Shown: positions 25,683 to 35,530 of the stretch, piece by piece
Numbering within the stretch: the first letter of the stretch is position 1
Layout: each line of letters begins with the position of its first letter
Origin: Dysgonomonas sp. ZJ279
Lineage (GTDB): Bacteria > Bacteroidota > Bacteroidia > Bacteroidales > Dysgonomonadaceae
Direction of reading: 5' to 3'
NCBI RefSeq assembly: GCF_011039205.1
Contig: NZ_JAAKEL010000014.1
Coordinates: 1-64,000, forward strand
Length of the DNA: 64,000 nt
The notes under the pieces: model-generated
What the model was told of the DNA's origin: nothing
The model's database searches: none
What the model saw: only the letters and a program-made list of their open reading frames with translations
Translations under genes and position numbers: made by a program

Positions 25683-26882
25683 TTATTTATTATCTGTTAT
25701 GTAGCCATTTGATAAAACGCTAGTTTCTGACTTTCGAAATGTTACGAGTTGATATATCAATGTCAGCCATACAATGAAATATGGCAAAGCCTTTAAAGCA
25801 TATGGTCTGATAATATCGCTCCTGATAAAAGCAGGGGCAATATCAGAACCGGCACAAATAGTGATGATTATTGTAATAATGAAAAGTGACATTACATATT
25901 TACTATACGGTTTTTTCTGAATTAAAAACCACAACACAGCACCTGTGATGGCTATTATATAAGTACAAGTCTCTGACCCACTACTAAATAATACTACAAA
26001 CATCAATGTGGAAGCCAAAATACCAAATTGATACACAGGATTACTATAAGCCCGGACTTGTATATATTGTAATGCAAATAGAAACATGGCAGGTAAAATT
26101 ATAACAAGAGTAGATATTTCATACAATCCGCCGATCTTTCTTATCATTCCTATCACTGATATGTTTTGCATAAGTGAGATAGTATTTGAATCGTTTTTCA
26201 CTATAAGTTCGTTATACCAGTCGATATAGCTCTGTACTACAAACTGTGGAGAAGATATAAGCATTGGCAAGACAAAGAAGATAAAACTCCATAAAAATAG
26301 ATAACCTATCAGTTTAATTTTATTTTTCGAAAAGAAAAAGAAAGCTAACCCAACAACTCCATACAGCTTAATAAATAAACCTAAAGTAATAAAGCATGCC
26401 GCCCAGAATTCCTTTTGGGATTTTATGCAGATAAAAGTACCAATAATAAGAGCTGCAATAAGTGTATTAGTATTACTGTTTGTTGCATTTACATATAATT
26501 CGTGCAGTGCGATCCAATATATAATAACTTTGCCCTTCCAAATAATAGGTAGTTTATAGATAGCTATTAATAAAGTTATTGCAATGCAAACCTCCCATAA
26601 TATAGTTCCAATAGAGTCCGGCAATAAAGCAAATGGGGCAATAACTAAACTAAATATAGGGCCATAATGATTTACATCAAAATACTTATCAGCGTATCCT
26701 GCATACAAATTAACCTGATCAAGAGTGTTATAAAATACATATTTAAAGATTAAATAATTATTATTGACTCCATTGAAAGCATGCTTTAAACCAGCGAATA
26801 AAGCTACTAAAATCCAAATAGAAAAAACAAACCGTTTATCTGAGAAAATCGGTCTTTGAAAAAATCTAGTTATAAAACCCAT
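25683..26882 (-). CDS. Polytopic membrane protein, GT87/DUF2029 family
   Basis: This 399-aa protein has about ten hydrophobic helices through its whole length. The first loop contains NLYAGYADKYFDVNHYGPIFSLVIAPFALLP, a pattern typical of DUF2029/GT87 polyprenol-phosphate mannosyltransferase-like proteins. The acidic residues in that first periplasmic loop are the expected catalytic site of GT-C folds. It would transfer a sugar from a lipid carrier in the envelope; acceptor and sugar are unknown. It stands alone, and its N-terminus faces the fthF promoter divergently. Confidence 0.75.
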   Translation of the reverse strand: MGFITRFFQRPIFSDKRFVFSIWILVALFAGLKHAFNGVNNNYLIFKYVFYNTLDQVNLYAGYADKYFDVNHYGPIFSLVIAPFALLPDSIGTILWEVCIAITLLIAIYKLPIIWKGKVIIYWIALHELYVNATNSNTNTLIAALIIGTFICIKSQKEFWAACFITLGLFIKLYGVVGLAFFFFSKNKIKLIGYLFLWSFIFFVLPMLISSPQFVVQSYIDWYNELIVKNDSNTISLMQNISVIGMIRKIGGLYEISTLVIILPAMFLFALQYIQVRAYSNPVYQFGILASTLMFVVLFSSGSETCTYIIAITGAVLWFLIQKKPYSKYVMSLFIITIIITICAGSDIAPAFIRSDIIRPYALKALPYFIVWLTLIYQLVTFRKSETSVLSNGYITDNK

Positions 26883-26995
26883 TCGTTACATTCAGTTTAA
26901 GTTAGATTCGTCATAAAAACAAACGAAATAATACTTTATTTTGATCGTCAAAATGTTTTAAGGCCTAAAAATAAGGCATTATTAGCAAAGTAATG

Positions 26996-27003
26996 TAAAT
27001 TTG
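26996..27003 (+). promoter_or_regulatory. Putative fthF promoter, TAAATTTG
   Basis: TAAATTTGC matches TAnnTTTG, 65 bp upstream of the cyclo-ligase start. No TTG occurs at -33 spacing. Confidence 0.4.
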
Positions 27004-27068
27004 CACTAATTTAAATAAAATCACAATATACTCTATATATTACAATACTAGAGTTCTAGTTTTTTAAG

Positions 27069-27620
27069 ATGAAACAACAAGCAAAAGAGAAGCTTAGGAA
27101 AGAAATTTCTACTATTAAACAAAAATACACACCTAAAGAATTATTTATTCGTTCCGAGGAGGTATTTTCAATCTTAGAAATTACAGGTATTTTTCAAGAT
27201 TCTAAGACTATATTTATATACAACAGTTTACTCGACGAGGTCTCTACAGTAGATTTTATCGAAAGGTGGCACAATACTAAAGATTTTTATCTGCCTGTAG
27301 TGGAAAATGACAATCTTGTTTTCCGTAAATATGATTCTTCTACAATTTTCAGCAAGTCGTCGTATGGTATACAAGAGCCTAAAGGCGAAAACTTTACCGA
27401 TTTCAAGAAAGTAGATCTTATTATAGTTCCGGGCATGGCTTTCGATCGTAAGATGAACAGAATGGGTAGGGGAAAAGGCTATTACGACCGTTTTTTACCA
27501 AAGTTATCAGCCCCTAAAGTAGGGATATGTTTCGATTTTCAATTATTAGATCAAATTCCGACTGATGATAACGATATTAAAATGGATTATCTGATTTCTG
27601 AAAATGAACTCATCTGGTAA
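27069..27620 (+). CDS. 5-formyltetrahydrofolate cyclo-ligase
   Basis: This 183-aa enzyme converts 5-formyl-THF to 5,10-methenyl-THF with ATP, salvaging the folate storage form. The N-terminal basic segment KEKLRKEI, the central LPVVENDNLVFRKYD and FGIQEP-like (YGIQEPKGE) strands, and the nucleotide-binding GRGKGYYDRFL motif near residue 140 identify the YgfA/MTHFS family. The length is normal. The downstream NlpC/P60 gene starts within or just after its 3' end. Confidence 0.92.
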   Translation: MKQQAKEKLRKEISTIKQKYTPKELFIRSEEVFSILEITGIFQDSKTIFIYNSLLDEVSTVDFIERWHNTKDFYLPVVENDNLVFRKYDSSTIFSKSSYGIQEPKGENFTDFKKVDLIIVPGMAFDRKMNRMGRGKGYYDRFLPKLSAPKVGICFDFQLLDQIPTDDNDIKMDYLISENELIW

Positions 27621-27636
27621 TAAAATAGCTACAATT

Positions 27637-28416
27637 ATGGATTTTGCGATAAATACAAATACGATTTTAGCTATTAGAGTAGATGTCGAAGAGAGCTCTG
27701 AAATGACATCTCAGCTATTATTTGGAGAATACTGTGCAATATTAGAGGAAAACGAAGCTTTTTGCAAAATAGAAAACTGCATTGACAAACATATCGGATG
27801 GGTAAAAAAAGATGGGCTTCACCCATTATCGTCAGAAGAAATAGAAGAAATAAAAAAACAGCCTACCATAAGGGTTTGTGTGCCTATGGCTGATGTGTTT
27901 TGTCTGACTGATAAAACCATATACCGCTTTACAATAGGAAGCCTTATTCCAAATTATGACGCAAATACCAGTAAATTTGAACTTGCCGGTAAAATATATC
28001 AGATACACCCCAGTTTTATAACATATTTGCCCGAAAGCAATAAAGAGGGGATTGTCCCAACAGCTATGTCTTTGCTTAATACTCCTTATTTATGTGGCGG
28101 GAAAAATATATTCGGGATGGACTGTTCTGGTTTCGTACAAACAGTATTCTCTGTAAATGGTTATATATTACCTCGTTTTGCTCGTCAACAGTCAAATGAG
28201 GGAATAATTATCGAAAATATATCGGATGCAGAAGCGGGAGATTTATTATTTTTCGAGAAGGATAGTAAAACATTCCGTGCAGGTATCTATATGGGAGGTT
28301 ATAAAGCTATTCATGTGGCAAATAATGCTAGAATTGACGATATAGACCAGAACGGTACTTATGAAATATCAGGTATATATACTTATAAACTATCGAAGAT
28401 AAAAAGACTGGCTTGA
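27637..28416 (+). CDS. NlpC/P60-like protein with SH3 domains; catalytic His replaced
   Basis: This is a cell-wall peptidase-like protein. SH3b-like modules occupy the first 140 residues (SEMTSQLLFGEYCAILEE, HIGWVKKDGL) and a C40-type domain follows. The nucleophile motif GMDCSGF is intact. The second motif, normally His-Val-Gly-Ile-Tyr, reads Arg-Ala-Gly-Ile-Tyr, so the expected catalytic His is Arg; the downstream His in AIHVANNAR is kept. No signal peptide is visible. I place the start at ATG 27637, where homologous sequence begins; an in-frame ATG at 27604 would overlap fthF by 17 bp. It may be inactive or have altered chemistry. Confidence 0.8.
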   Translation: MDFAINTNTILAIRVDVEESSEMTSQLLFGEYCAILEENEAFCKIENCIDKHIGWVKKDGLHPLSSEEIEEIKKQPTIRVCVPMADVFCLTDKTIYRFTIGSLIPNYDANTSKFELAGKIYQIHPSFITYLPESNKEGIVPTAMSLLNTPYLCGGKNIFGMDCSGFVQTVFSVNGYILPRFARQQSNEGIIIENISDAEAGDLLFFEKDSKTFRAGIYMGGYKAIHVANNARIDDIDQNGTYEISGIYTYKLSKIKRLA

Positions 28417-28443
28417 ACTGGGATCAATAAAATTGTATCTTTG
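28413..28443 (+). promoter_or_regulatory. Promoter of the EptA-like gene, TTG-N20-TATCTTTG
   Basis: TTG 28413-28415 and TATCTTTGC from 28436 show ideal Bacteroidetes spacing. The promoter begins at the stop codon of the preceding gene, so the EptA-like gene is transcribed separately. Confidence 0.65.
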
Positions 28444-28477
28444 CATATTAAAGCTGATAGACTAAGAATATAATAAA

Positions 28478-28503
28478 GCGCCTATGGTTTAAAAGCCATT
28501 CGC
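28478..28503 (+). repeat. Hairpin in the leader of the EptA-like gene
   Basis: An inverted repeat (GCG, then ATGGTTT, paired with AAGCCAT, then CGC; one G-U pair) lies between the promoter and the ATG at 28531. It could be a regulatory leader hairpin. The stem is short. Confidence 0.3.
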
Positions 28504-28530
28504 TATCTAATTAAATAGAATATACAACTA

Positions 28531-30141
28531 ATGATTATAGATTTTGTAAAAAAAATCCCCGGCTTCATTTTTAAATATAAATTCACGATACTTTGTCTTT
28601 TATATTTTTGCATTATATCCATACTTGCTACATATTCTAACTTAGAAGGTCGTATAAGTAAACCTGCAATAGCCACTGCTTTATCTTTCTTTTTCATTCT
28701 TAACATCATTGCTAAGATGAAATATTCAAGTATATTTAGTGTTGTTTTTGCTATACTTATTTCCATAGATTCTTATTTTGCATTTGTATATTCAACCTCC
28801 ATAACATCCGGTATATTAGGATCAATATTTGAAACGAATGCAGCAGAAGCCAAAGAGGTGCTTACTGATGCATTATTCAAGGCAATTATAATATTGGGGA
28901 TAACCTTACTTTTGATATTCCAATCAAAAAAAGAACTTAAACCGATCAACTTCTCAATAAAAAAATCACTAGCAGTATTTTTAATATATAGCTGTTTATT
29001 TATTCCCGGAATACTGTATCGTAAAATTACAATAAATGAAGTAAGAATGGGTGACTTTGCCATGTTCCCATTAAACACAGTTCAATTACTTACCGCACAA
29101 CATTTTCCATTGATATATAATGATTGTGTAACTTATTTAGTTTATAGGGATGAGATGAGTAAATTAAACTCTTATAAAACATCCGAAAGAGTCTTGCCCG
29201 AAGGTATTGTTTTAGAAAATACAGAATTAGCACCAGAAAAAATATACTATATCATAGGTGAAAGTTCGTGGAGAAACCATTACTCTCTATATGGATATTC
29301 TAAAAAGACTACACCATTTCTGGATAGCCTGAATGCTGCATCCCCCAATAATATTAAATATTATGATGGTATAGCTCCAGCTCCTTTTACGCGGGATGCT
29401 ACCCGTATTTTATTATCGTTTGCAACCCCAACTGATATAAATCCGTTCTTCAGAGAGAAAAGTATAATAGATTTAGCTCATCATGCCGGATACGAAACCC
29501 TTTGGATATCAAATCAAGCACAACTGGATTTTAATGGCAGTTACATCGGTTATGTAGCGATGAATGCGAATTATAACTTTTTTAACACTAAAACATCTGA
29601 AAATGATTTAGATTTGCTTCCTGTAATAGCTGATAGAAAAAAACAAGGCAAAAAGCAATTTATTATAATCCATCTTACAGGTAGTCATTTATCATATAGC
29701 GAAAGATTTGACGAAATAGATGTTGCTGCAATAGCAGGAGGTAATGATCAGATAACTCAGTATGATAGGACTATACATCATACAGATAGGGTACTAAGAG
29801 GTATATATAACGAAATGCAAAAAGATTCATGCTCTGTATTGTATTATATACCCGATCATAGCGAAATTATAGGATTAGGACATGGTTTTCCTAATCAGGG
29901 AACTTCTCAATTTGAAGTACCTATAATTGTGATCAATAATAAAGCAGCCGAAATAGAAACGATTGTTGATAAATATATCGATCCCGAAACATCATTGATC
30001 AACGGATCGAGTAGTATTTATATATTATCTGAATATTTAGGATATTCTGTATCTAAAGAAAATGTTGAGAAATCGATTATTGATGGAAGATATATCCTGC
30101 ATGGTGATGGAAAAATATATAAATATGATACTGTCAAATAA
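28531..30141 (+). CDS. EptA-like phosphoethanolamine transferase (sulfatase fold)
   Basis: At 536 aa it has five predicted membrane helices in the first 160 residues, then a large periplasmic alkaline-phosphatase/sulfatase-fold domain. Metal-site features are GES near residue 244 and PDHSE with a following GHGFP. The nucleophile is likely Thr287 or Thr291 in PFTRDATRIL. HLTGSHLSYSERFD is the conserved central motif. EptA-type enzymes transfer phosphoethanolamine from phosphatidylethanolamine to lipid A or other envelope glycans, which can reduce polymyxin binding. The target here is unknown. Confidence 0.85.
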   Translation: MIIDFVKKIPGFIFKYKFTILCLLYFCIISILATYSNLEGRISKPAIATALSFFFILNIIAKMKYSSIFSVVFAILISIDSYFAFVYSTSITSGILGSIFETNAAEAKEVLTDALFKAIIILGITLLLIFQSKKELKPINFSIKKSLAVFLIYSCLFIPGILYRKITINEVRMGDFAMFPLNTVQLLTAQHFPLIYNDCVTYLVYRDEMSKLNSYKTSERVLPEGIVLENTELAPEKIYYIIGESSWRNHYSLYGYSKKTTPFLDSLNAASPNNIKYYDGIAPAPFTRDATRILLSFATPTDINPFFREKSIIDLAHHAGYETLWISNQAQLDFNGSYIGYVAMNANYNFFNTKTSENDLDLLPVIADRKKQGKKQFIIIHLTGSHLSYSERFDEIDVAAIAGGNDQITQYDRTIHHTDRVLRGIYNEMQKDSCSVLYYIPDHSEIIGLGHGFPNQGTSQFEVPIIVINNKAAEIETIVDKYIDPETSLINGSSSIYILSEYLGYSVSKENVEKSIIDGRYILHGDGKIYKYDTVK

Positions 30142-30193
30142 TATAGAGAGAAGTTTAAAAGATTTTAGAAACAAGATGAATTAATAATATCGC

Positions 30194-31333
30194 ATGTCTG
30201 TAATTATAAAAGAAATAAGTAATAGTGATAAAGCTGCAAAAAAAGCATTTGTCAAGTTTCCGATCAAATTATATAAGGATTGCCCTTATTATGTTCCATC
30301 ATTGATTTTAGATGAATTGGAAACCCTCAATGTAGAAAAAAATCCGGCTTTCGATTTTTGCGAAATGCAATTGTTTTTAGCCTACAAGGATAATAAAATA
30401 GTAGGGCGAATAGCAGCAATTATTAATCATAATGCCAATGAAATATGGGAGCGAAGAAATGCCCGCTTTAGTTTTGTCGATTTCATTGATGACAACGAAG
30501 TAGTAGATGCCTTATTTGCCGCAGCGACCAAATGGGCTATCAGCAAAGGTATGACAGCGATAGTAGGCCCGATGGGCTTTACCGACTTAGATCACGAAGG
30601 GTTGCTTGTACATGGCTACGACAAAGTATCAACCATGGCTACAACTTATAGTTACCCGTACTATAAAGAACAAATAGAGCGTCTTGAGTTTGAGGAAGAA
30701 GTGGTATGGAACGAATACCGTATGCCCGTACCGACTGCCGTTCCCGAAAGACATCAACGTATAGCCAATATGATCTCGCAACGATATGGCTTAAAAGTAT
30801 TAAAGTTTAAAAGCCTGAAACAGATTACACCATACGTTAGTGCCTTGTTTAATTTGCTTAACGTAGCTTATAAGCCTCTATACGGTTTTGCACCGCTTAC
30901 ACAAAAGCAAATAGATTATTATGTAAATATGTATGTGCCACTCCTTCGTTGGGATCTGGTCACTATCATCATAAAAGAAGAAACAGACGAAGTTGTAGGC
31001 TTTGCTATAGCAATGCCGAGTCTGTCTAAAGGATTAATCAAATCGAGAGGTAAGCTATTTCCTTTTGGATGGTATCCGTTGCTAAGAGATTTGAAAGGAA
31101 AGAAAAATAAAGTAGTAGACCTCTTATTAATCGGTATTGCTCCCGAATATCAGGGAAAAGGAGTTAATGCGATTATATTCAATGACTTTATACCTTCTTC
31201 TTTTAAATGTGGTTTCAAATTTGCCGAATCCAATCCCGAATTGGAAATGAACAATAAAGTATCATCTCTATGGGATGGTTTCGATGCGGAAAATCATAAG
31301 AGACGTGTAGCATATATAAAGCATCTCAACTAA
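30194..31333 (+). CDS. GNAT-fold N-acetyltransferase-like protein
   Basis: This 379-aa cytoplasmic protein has N-terminal YKDCPYYVPSLILDE and DNKIVGRIAAIINH strands, typical of a GNAT fold. GPMGFTDLDHEGLLVHGYD occurs in the middle, and near the C-terminus LLLIGIAPEYQGKGVNAIIF looks like an acetyl-CoA-binding R/Q-x-x-G-x-G/A loop. It resembles YghO-type proteins common in Bacteroidetes. The substrate is unknown. It is 52 bp downstream of the EptA-like gene and may be cotranscribed. Confidence 0.75.
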   Translation: MSVIIKEISNSDKAAKKAFVKFPIKLYKDCPYYVPSLILDELETLNVEKNPAFDFCEMQLFLAYKDNKIVGRIAAIINHNANEIWERRNARFSFVDFIDDNEVVDALFAAATKWAISKGMTAIVGPMGFTDLDHEGLLVHGYDKVSTMATTYSYPYYKEQIERLEFEEEVVWNEYRMPVPTAVPERHQRIANMISQRYGLKVLKFKSLKQITPYVSALFNLLNVAYKPLYGFAPLTQKQIDYYVNMYVPLLRWDLVTIIIKEETDEVVGFAIAMPSLSKGLIKSRGKLFPFGWYPLLRDLKGKKNKVVDLLLIGIAPEYQGKGVNAIIFNDFIPSSFKCGFKFAESNPELEMNNKVSSLWDGFDAENHKRRVAYIKHLN

Positions 31334-31432
31334 GACAAGGAATAGAAACAGGATGACTAAATAATTTCTCATCCTCCGATATTTTTCATATTTTTACAAA
31401 AGAAATCGATAAAGAAAGGATAAAGATAGTTT

Positions 31433-33289
31433 ATGGAAGAAGAAAAAGATAATTTACCTCTTGATGGAAATTACTCGGATGATGATATAAAAACCCTTGA
31501 TTGGCAGGAGCATATCCGCCGACGTCCGGGTATGTATATTGGAAAATTGGGTGACGGTTCATCTGCTGATGATGGTATCTATGTACTTCTGAAAGAGACA
31601 TTAGACAACTCTATCGATGAATTTATGATGGGCTTCGGTAAAACAATCGAAGTAACTATACAAGATGGAGAAGTCCGCGTTCGCGACCACGGTCGTGGTG
31701 TACCTTTAGGGAAAGTCAAGGACGTTTCTTCTAAGATGAATACCGGAGCCAAATATGACTCTAAAGCCTTTAAAAAATCTGTAGGTCTGAATGGGGTTGG
31801 TATCAAAGCAGTTAATGCTTTATCGAGCTATTTCAAAATCCAAAGTTTCCGCGAAGGGCAGACTACAGCTGTCGAATATAGTAAGGCAATTACCACCAAA
31901 GAGGACAAAATACAGCCATCTACAGAAGAGAATGGTACATTAATTGAGTTCATCCCTGACAGTACAATATTTACGAACTATGTTTTCAAAGATGACTATG
32001 TAGAGAATCTTTTGAAAAACTATGTATTTTTGAATACAGGGCTGACAATTGTATATAACGGTAAGAAATTCTTCTCCAAGAATGGTCTTGTAGATCTACT
32101 GAACGAGAATATGACTTCTGAGCCACTCTATCCGATCATTCATTTGAAAGATGAAGATATAGAAGTTGTTATAACACATAGCAACCAATATGGTGAGGAA
32201 TACTACTCGTTTGTAAATGGTCAACATACAACACAAGGAGGAACCCATCAGTCGGCTTTTCGTGAAGCAGTATCACGTGTTATAAAAGAATATTACAATA
32301 AAAATTTCGATTATGCCGATATACGCACTGGTATAGTTGCTGCTATCAGTATAAAAGTAGAAGAGCCTGTTTTTGAATCTCAGACTAAGACAAAACTAGG
32401 TTCGAGAGATATGGGCCCCGGTGGCGTATCCGTTCAAAAGTTCATTAGTGATTTTTTGAAAAAAGAACTGGATAATTACCTCCATAAACATATCGATACA
32501 TCAGAAGCTTTACTTAGGAAAATACTTGAGTCAGAAAAAGAACGCAAAGCAATTGCCGGTGTAACCAAATTGGCTCGCGAGCGTGCAAAGAAAGCTAATT
32601 TGCACAATAAAAAGCTACGTGATTGCCGCATCCATTACAATGATACTAAAGGTGATAATCTGGATGAAAGTTCTATTTTCATCACAGAGGGCGACTCGGC
32701 CAGCGGATCAATTACCAAAAGCCGTAACCCTAACCTACAAGCAGTATTCAGTCTTCGAGGTAAACCGTTGAATAGCTTTGGACTAACAAAGAAGATCGTG
32801 TACGAGAATGAGGAATTTAATCTGTTACAAGCCGCTTTAAATATAGAAGATGGTTTGGATGGACTACGTTACAACAAGATAATCATTGCTACCGATGCTG
32901 ATACTGATGGTATGCATATTCGTTTGCTGTTACTTACATTCTTCTTACAATTCTTCCCAGACTTGGTAAAGAAAAATCATGTTTACATTTTGCAAACACC
33001 ATTATTTCGTGTTCGAAATAAAAAAGAAACAATTTATTGCTATTCGGAGGAAGAAAGAATTGATGCAATGAATAGATTGGGAGTAAACCCCGAAATTACC
33101 CGATTTAAAGGTCTCGGCGAAATTTCACCCGACGAATTTGTGCACTTTATAGGAAAAGATATTCGTCTCGACCGTGTGACAATGAAGAAAGAAGACTCTG
33201 TAAGCAATATGCTTAACTTCTATATGGGTAAAAATACACCCGAACGACAAGAATTTATTATCGACAATCTGGTTGTAGAAGAAGATTAA
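31433..33289 (+). CDS. parE: DNA topoisomerase IV subunit B (type IIA topoisomerase)
   Basis: This 618-aa ATPase subunit has a GHKL domain with [21 protein letters not shown] and [14 protein letters not shown]. The transducer domain follows, then the TOPRIM domain with EGDSASGS and the [10 protein letters not shown] metal motif. It lacks the long insert typical of some GyrB proteins, and the 618-aa length fits Bacteroidetes ParE, the subunit that decatenates chromosomes with ParC. parC is not adjacent. Assignment as ParE rather than GyrB rests on length and overall pattern. Its stop codon abuts that of the convergent membrane-protein gene. Confidence 0.85.
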   Translation: MEEEKDNLPLDGNYSDDDIKTLDWQEHIRRRPGMYIGKLGDGSSADDGIYVLLKETLDNSIDEFMMGFGKTIEVTIQDGEVRVRDHGRGVPLGKVKDVSSKMNTGAKYDSKAFKKSVGLNGVGIKAVNALSSYFKIQSFREGQTTAVEYSKAITTKEDKIQPSTEENGTLIEFIPDSTIFTNYVFKDDYVENLLKNYVFLNTGLTIVYNGKKFFSKNGLVDLLNENMTSEPLYPIIHLKDEDIEVVITHSNQYGEEYYSFVNGQHTTQGGTHQSAFREAVSRVIKEYYNKNFDYADIRTGIVAAISIKVEEPVFESQTKTKLGSRDMGPGGVSVQKFISDFLKKELDNYLHKHIDTSEALLRKILESEKERKAIAGVTKLARERAKKANLHNKKLRDCRIHYNDTKGDNLDESSIFITEGDSASGSITKSRNPNLQAVFSLRGKPLNSFGLTKKIVYENEEFNLLQAALNIEDGLDGLRYNKIIIATDADTDGMHIRLLLLTFFLQFFPDLVKKNHVYILQTPLFRVRNKKETIYCYSEEERIDAMNRLGVNPEITRFKGLGEISPDEFVHFIGKDIRLDRVTMKKEDSVSNMLNFYMGKNTPERQEFIIDNLVVEED

Positions 33290-33772
33290 TTATTCTTCTA
33301 ATACATTATCTTGCTTTGGCAAGAGTTCAATATTTTCTTCTGTATTATCAGCTTTCTTCATGCTCTTAAAGCTAAAGAATAAATATATTACAGAAATAAG
33401 TGACGAAATACATAGTAAATATACACCATTACCTATTTTAGGAAGATTGAAGAACAAATAGATAGATAGTATAAATCCGAATAGTCCGCTGATAAATAGT
33501 ATAACTCTGGATATTGTTTGTTTCATATATATCCAGAATATCATTGATAAAAGACTGAACGCAGGAACTAGGAATATAGCATAAGTCTGATAAATAGATT
33601 CTTTATTTTTTGAAAAGAAATTGGTCACTTTAGTTACAGACTTTTGAGTTCTGGGAATATCCCAACCAACTACTTTAACCAATCCGGCATCTATCCATGG
33701 AAGAAAGAATGCAATAATAATGAGAAGAGCCAGCAGTAATTCGAATGAAATATACCTGTTTAATTTATCCAT
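33290..33772 (-). CDS. Small polytopic membrane protein, unknown function
   Basis: The product has about 160 aa and four predicted membrane helices: ISFELLLALLIIIAFFLPW, a second around AIFLVPAFSLLSMIFWIY, then VILFISGLFGFILSIYLF and LLCISSLISVIYLFF. The soluble tail is acidic. I do not recognise a named family. I chose ATG 33772 (MDKLNRY) because a TACTTTTGC promoter element at 33809-33816 overlaps the more upstream ATG at 33811. The stop codon touches that of parE with no spacer. Confidence 0.6.
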   Translation of the reverse strand: MDKLNRYISFELLLALLIIIAFFLPWIDAGLVKVVGWDIPRTQKSVTKVTNFFSKNKESIYQTYAIFLVPAFSLLSMIFWIYMKQTISRVILFISGLFGFILSIYLFFNLPKIGNGVYLLCISSLISVIYLFFSFKSMKKADNTEENIELLPKQDNVLEE

Positions 33773-33808
33773 GATTAATTCATTATTGAGTTCAGTAAAA
33801 TATTTCTG

Positions 33809-33816
33809 CAAAAGTA
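33809..33816 (-). promoter_or_regulatory. Putative promoter of the small membrane protein, TACTTTTG
   Basis: TACTTTTGC on the minus strand matches TAnnTTTG and ends 37 bp upstream of ATG 33772. It overlaps an alternative ATG at 33811, which argues against that start. Confidence 0.5.
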
Positions 33817-33863
33817 TATATAATTATTCAAGGTTAGTTCATTAGACAAAAAAGTATATTTCT

Positions 33864-33871
33864 TATTTTTG
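33864..33871 (+). promoter_or_regulatory. Putative promoter of the POT transporter, TATTTTTG
   Basis: A TAnnTTTG match ending 22 bp before the ATG at 33894. Confidence 0.45.
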
Positions 33872-33893
33872 AAAAACACATCTAAAACAATAT

Positions 33894-35525
33894 ATGACAA
33901 AGAAAGTAAGCGCCCACCCAAAAGGATTAAAATATTTGTTCTTCACCGAAATGTGGGAACGTTTCGGTTATTACCTCATGTTGGGTATCTTCCTTCTTTA
34001 TTTGAAGGATGCCGATGGACTGAGTCTTTCGCCTGCAAGTGCCGCCGATATAGTAGGAACTTATCTGGGATTAGTTTATCTGACACCCTTTCTTGGAGGT
34101 TTGATTGCTGATAAATTATTAGGTTATCGCAAATCAATATTATTGGGAGGAATACTTATGTCAGCCGGTTACTCCACACTTGCCATACCGGGCGAAACAG
34201 CTATGTGGATCGCTATATTACTTATTATTGTCGGAAATGGTTTCTTTAAACCGAACATATCTACATTACTGGGAAATCTATATGCCAAAGATGAATACAA
34301 AGGCAATAAAGATGCGGGATATAGCATTTTCTATATGGGAATAAACCTTGGAGCTTTCATTTGTAACTTCATAGCAGCATATATGCGCAATAATTATGGA
34401 TGGGGATATGCCTTTTTAGCTGCAGGAGTAGGAATGCTTATAGGTATCATTATATTCTTATCCGGAACACGTCACATAAAAGAAGGGGACATAATTAAAA
34501 AATCCGAGAATTCGGGTTCCGATATTGGTAAAGTATTGCTGTATGTATTTGTTCCCGCCATTATTTGCGGTGGTATAGGATGGCTCATACCCGGCAATAT
34601 ATTTGGTTCAGACTCGAATGATGCTTTTCTTATAGGAACTATTCCTGTAATTATATTCTACGCGTCATTGATATTAAGATCGCCTAAGCATGAGCGTCCA
34701 CAGATAAAAGCTTTGTTAGCGATATTTGCTATCATGATTGTATTCTGGGCTGTGTTTAAACAAAATGCCACAGCATTAACCACCTTTGCCGAGAACTATA
34801 CAGAACGTACTATAAGTCCCTCTATTGCTGACAAAGCAAATGCGCTTGGCTTTGTAGAAAACATTACTTATAAAAAGGATTCGGTTATCTTACTTGACAG
34901 TAAAATGGCGACGATTATAGACGAAAATGGTAAAGTAATGAAAGGTATTGATTATCCTTACTACTATAAAAATACAGCCACAGACAAATTACCGCAGGAT
35001 GGAGAATCTACAAGCCTTATTTCTACCGAAATATTTCAATCGGTAAATCCTTTTTTTATCATAATACTTACACCTCTGGTGCTCAGCATATTTACATTTT
35101 TACGACGTAAGGGTAAAGAACCTTCTACTCCGGCCAAAATGGGATGGGGGCTGCTAATAACGGGACTATCGTCATTAGTAATGGCTTGCGCCGTGATATT
35201 TACAGATATTTATACAGACAAAGCGTCCGCTCTATGGCTTATTTGTACTTATGGAGTGCTTACAGTTGGAGAATTATTAATCAGCCCGATCGGCCTATCT
35301 CTGACATCTAAAGTCAGCCCTAAAAATATCACATCATTTATGATGGGGGGATGGTTTCTATCAACCTCGATAGGAAATAAACTAAGTGGAATGGTCGCCG
35401 GCTTGTGGGATTCTTTCGACAATAAAGCCTATTACTTCTTAATGAATTTTACGGCTTGCCTTGTGGCAGCTATTGCTATTATGCTTCTAGTAAAATGGTT
35501 GAGAGGAATTATCCAACAACATTAA
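33894..35525 (+). CDS. POT-family proton-coupled oligopeptide transporter
   Basis: This 543-aa major-facilitator protein has about 14 predicted helices. The N-terminal FFTEMWERFGYYLMLGIFLLYL contains the ExxER motif that couples proton and peptide transport. TPFLGGLIADKLLGYRKSI, NGFFKPNISTLLGNLY and the GAFICNFIAAY segment are POT hallmarks. A roughly 100-residue loop around 285-385 is larger than in minimal POT proteins. It imports di- or tripeptides, which fits an amino-acid-using lifestyle alongside the DPP7-type peptidase in this window. Its 3' end is 5 bp from the convergent LuxR-type gene. Confidence 0.9.
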   Translation: MTKKVSAHPKGLKYLFFTEMWERFGYYLMLGIFLLYLKDADGLSLSPASAADIVGTYLGLVYLTPFLGGLIADKLLGYRKSILLGGILMSAGYSTLAIPGETAMWIAILLIIVGNGFFKPNISTLLGNLYAKDEYKGNKDAGYSIFYMGINLGAFICNFIAAYMRNNYGWGYAFLAAGVGMLIGIIIFLSGTRHIKEGDIIKKSENSGSDIGKVLLYVFVPAIICGGIGWLIPGNIFGSDSNDAFLIGTIPVIIFYASLILRSPKHERPQIKALLAIFAIMIVFWAVFKQNATALTTFAENYTERTISPSIADKANALGFVENITYKKDSVILLDSKMATIIDENGKVMKGIDYPYYYKNTATDKLPQDGESTSLISTEIFQSVNPFFIIILTPLVLSIFTFLRRKGKEPSTPAKMGWGLLITGLSSLVMACAVIFTDIYTDKASALWLICTYGVLTVGELLISPIGLSLTSKVSPKNITSFMMGGWFLSTSIGNKLSGMVAGLWDSFDNKAYYFLMNFTACLVAAIAIMLLVKWLRGIIQQH

Positions 35526-35530
35526 TCATA

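Noticed and set aside
31433-33289. DNA gyrase subunit B
   Set aside because: The length and lack of GyrB inserts favour ParE, but the two cannot be fully separated without a phylogeny.
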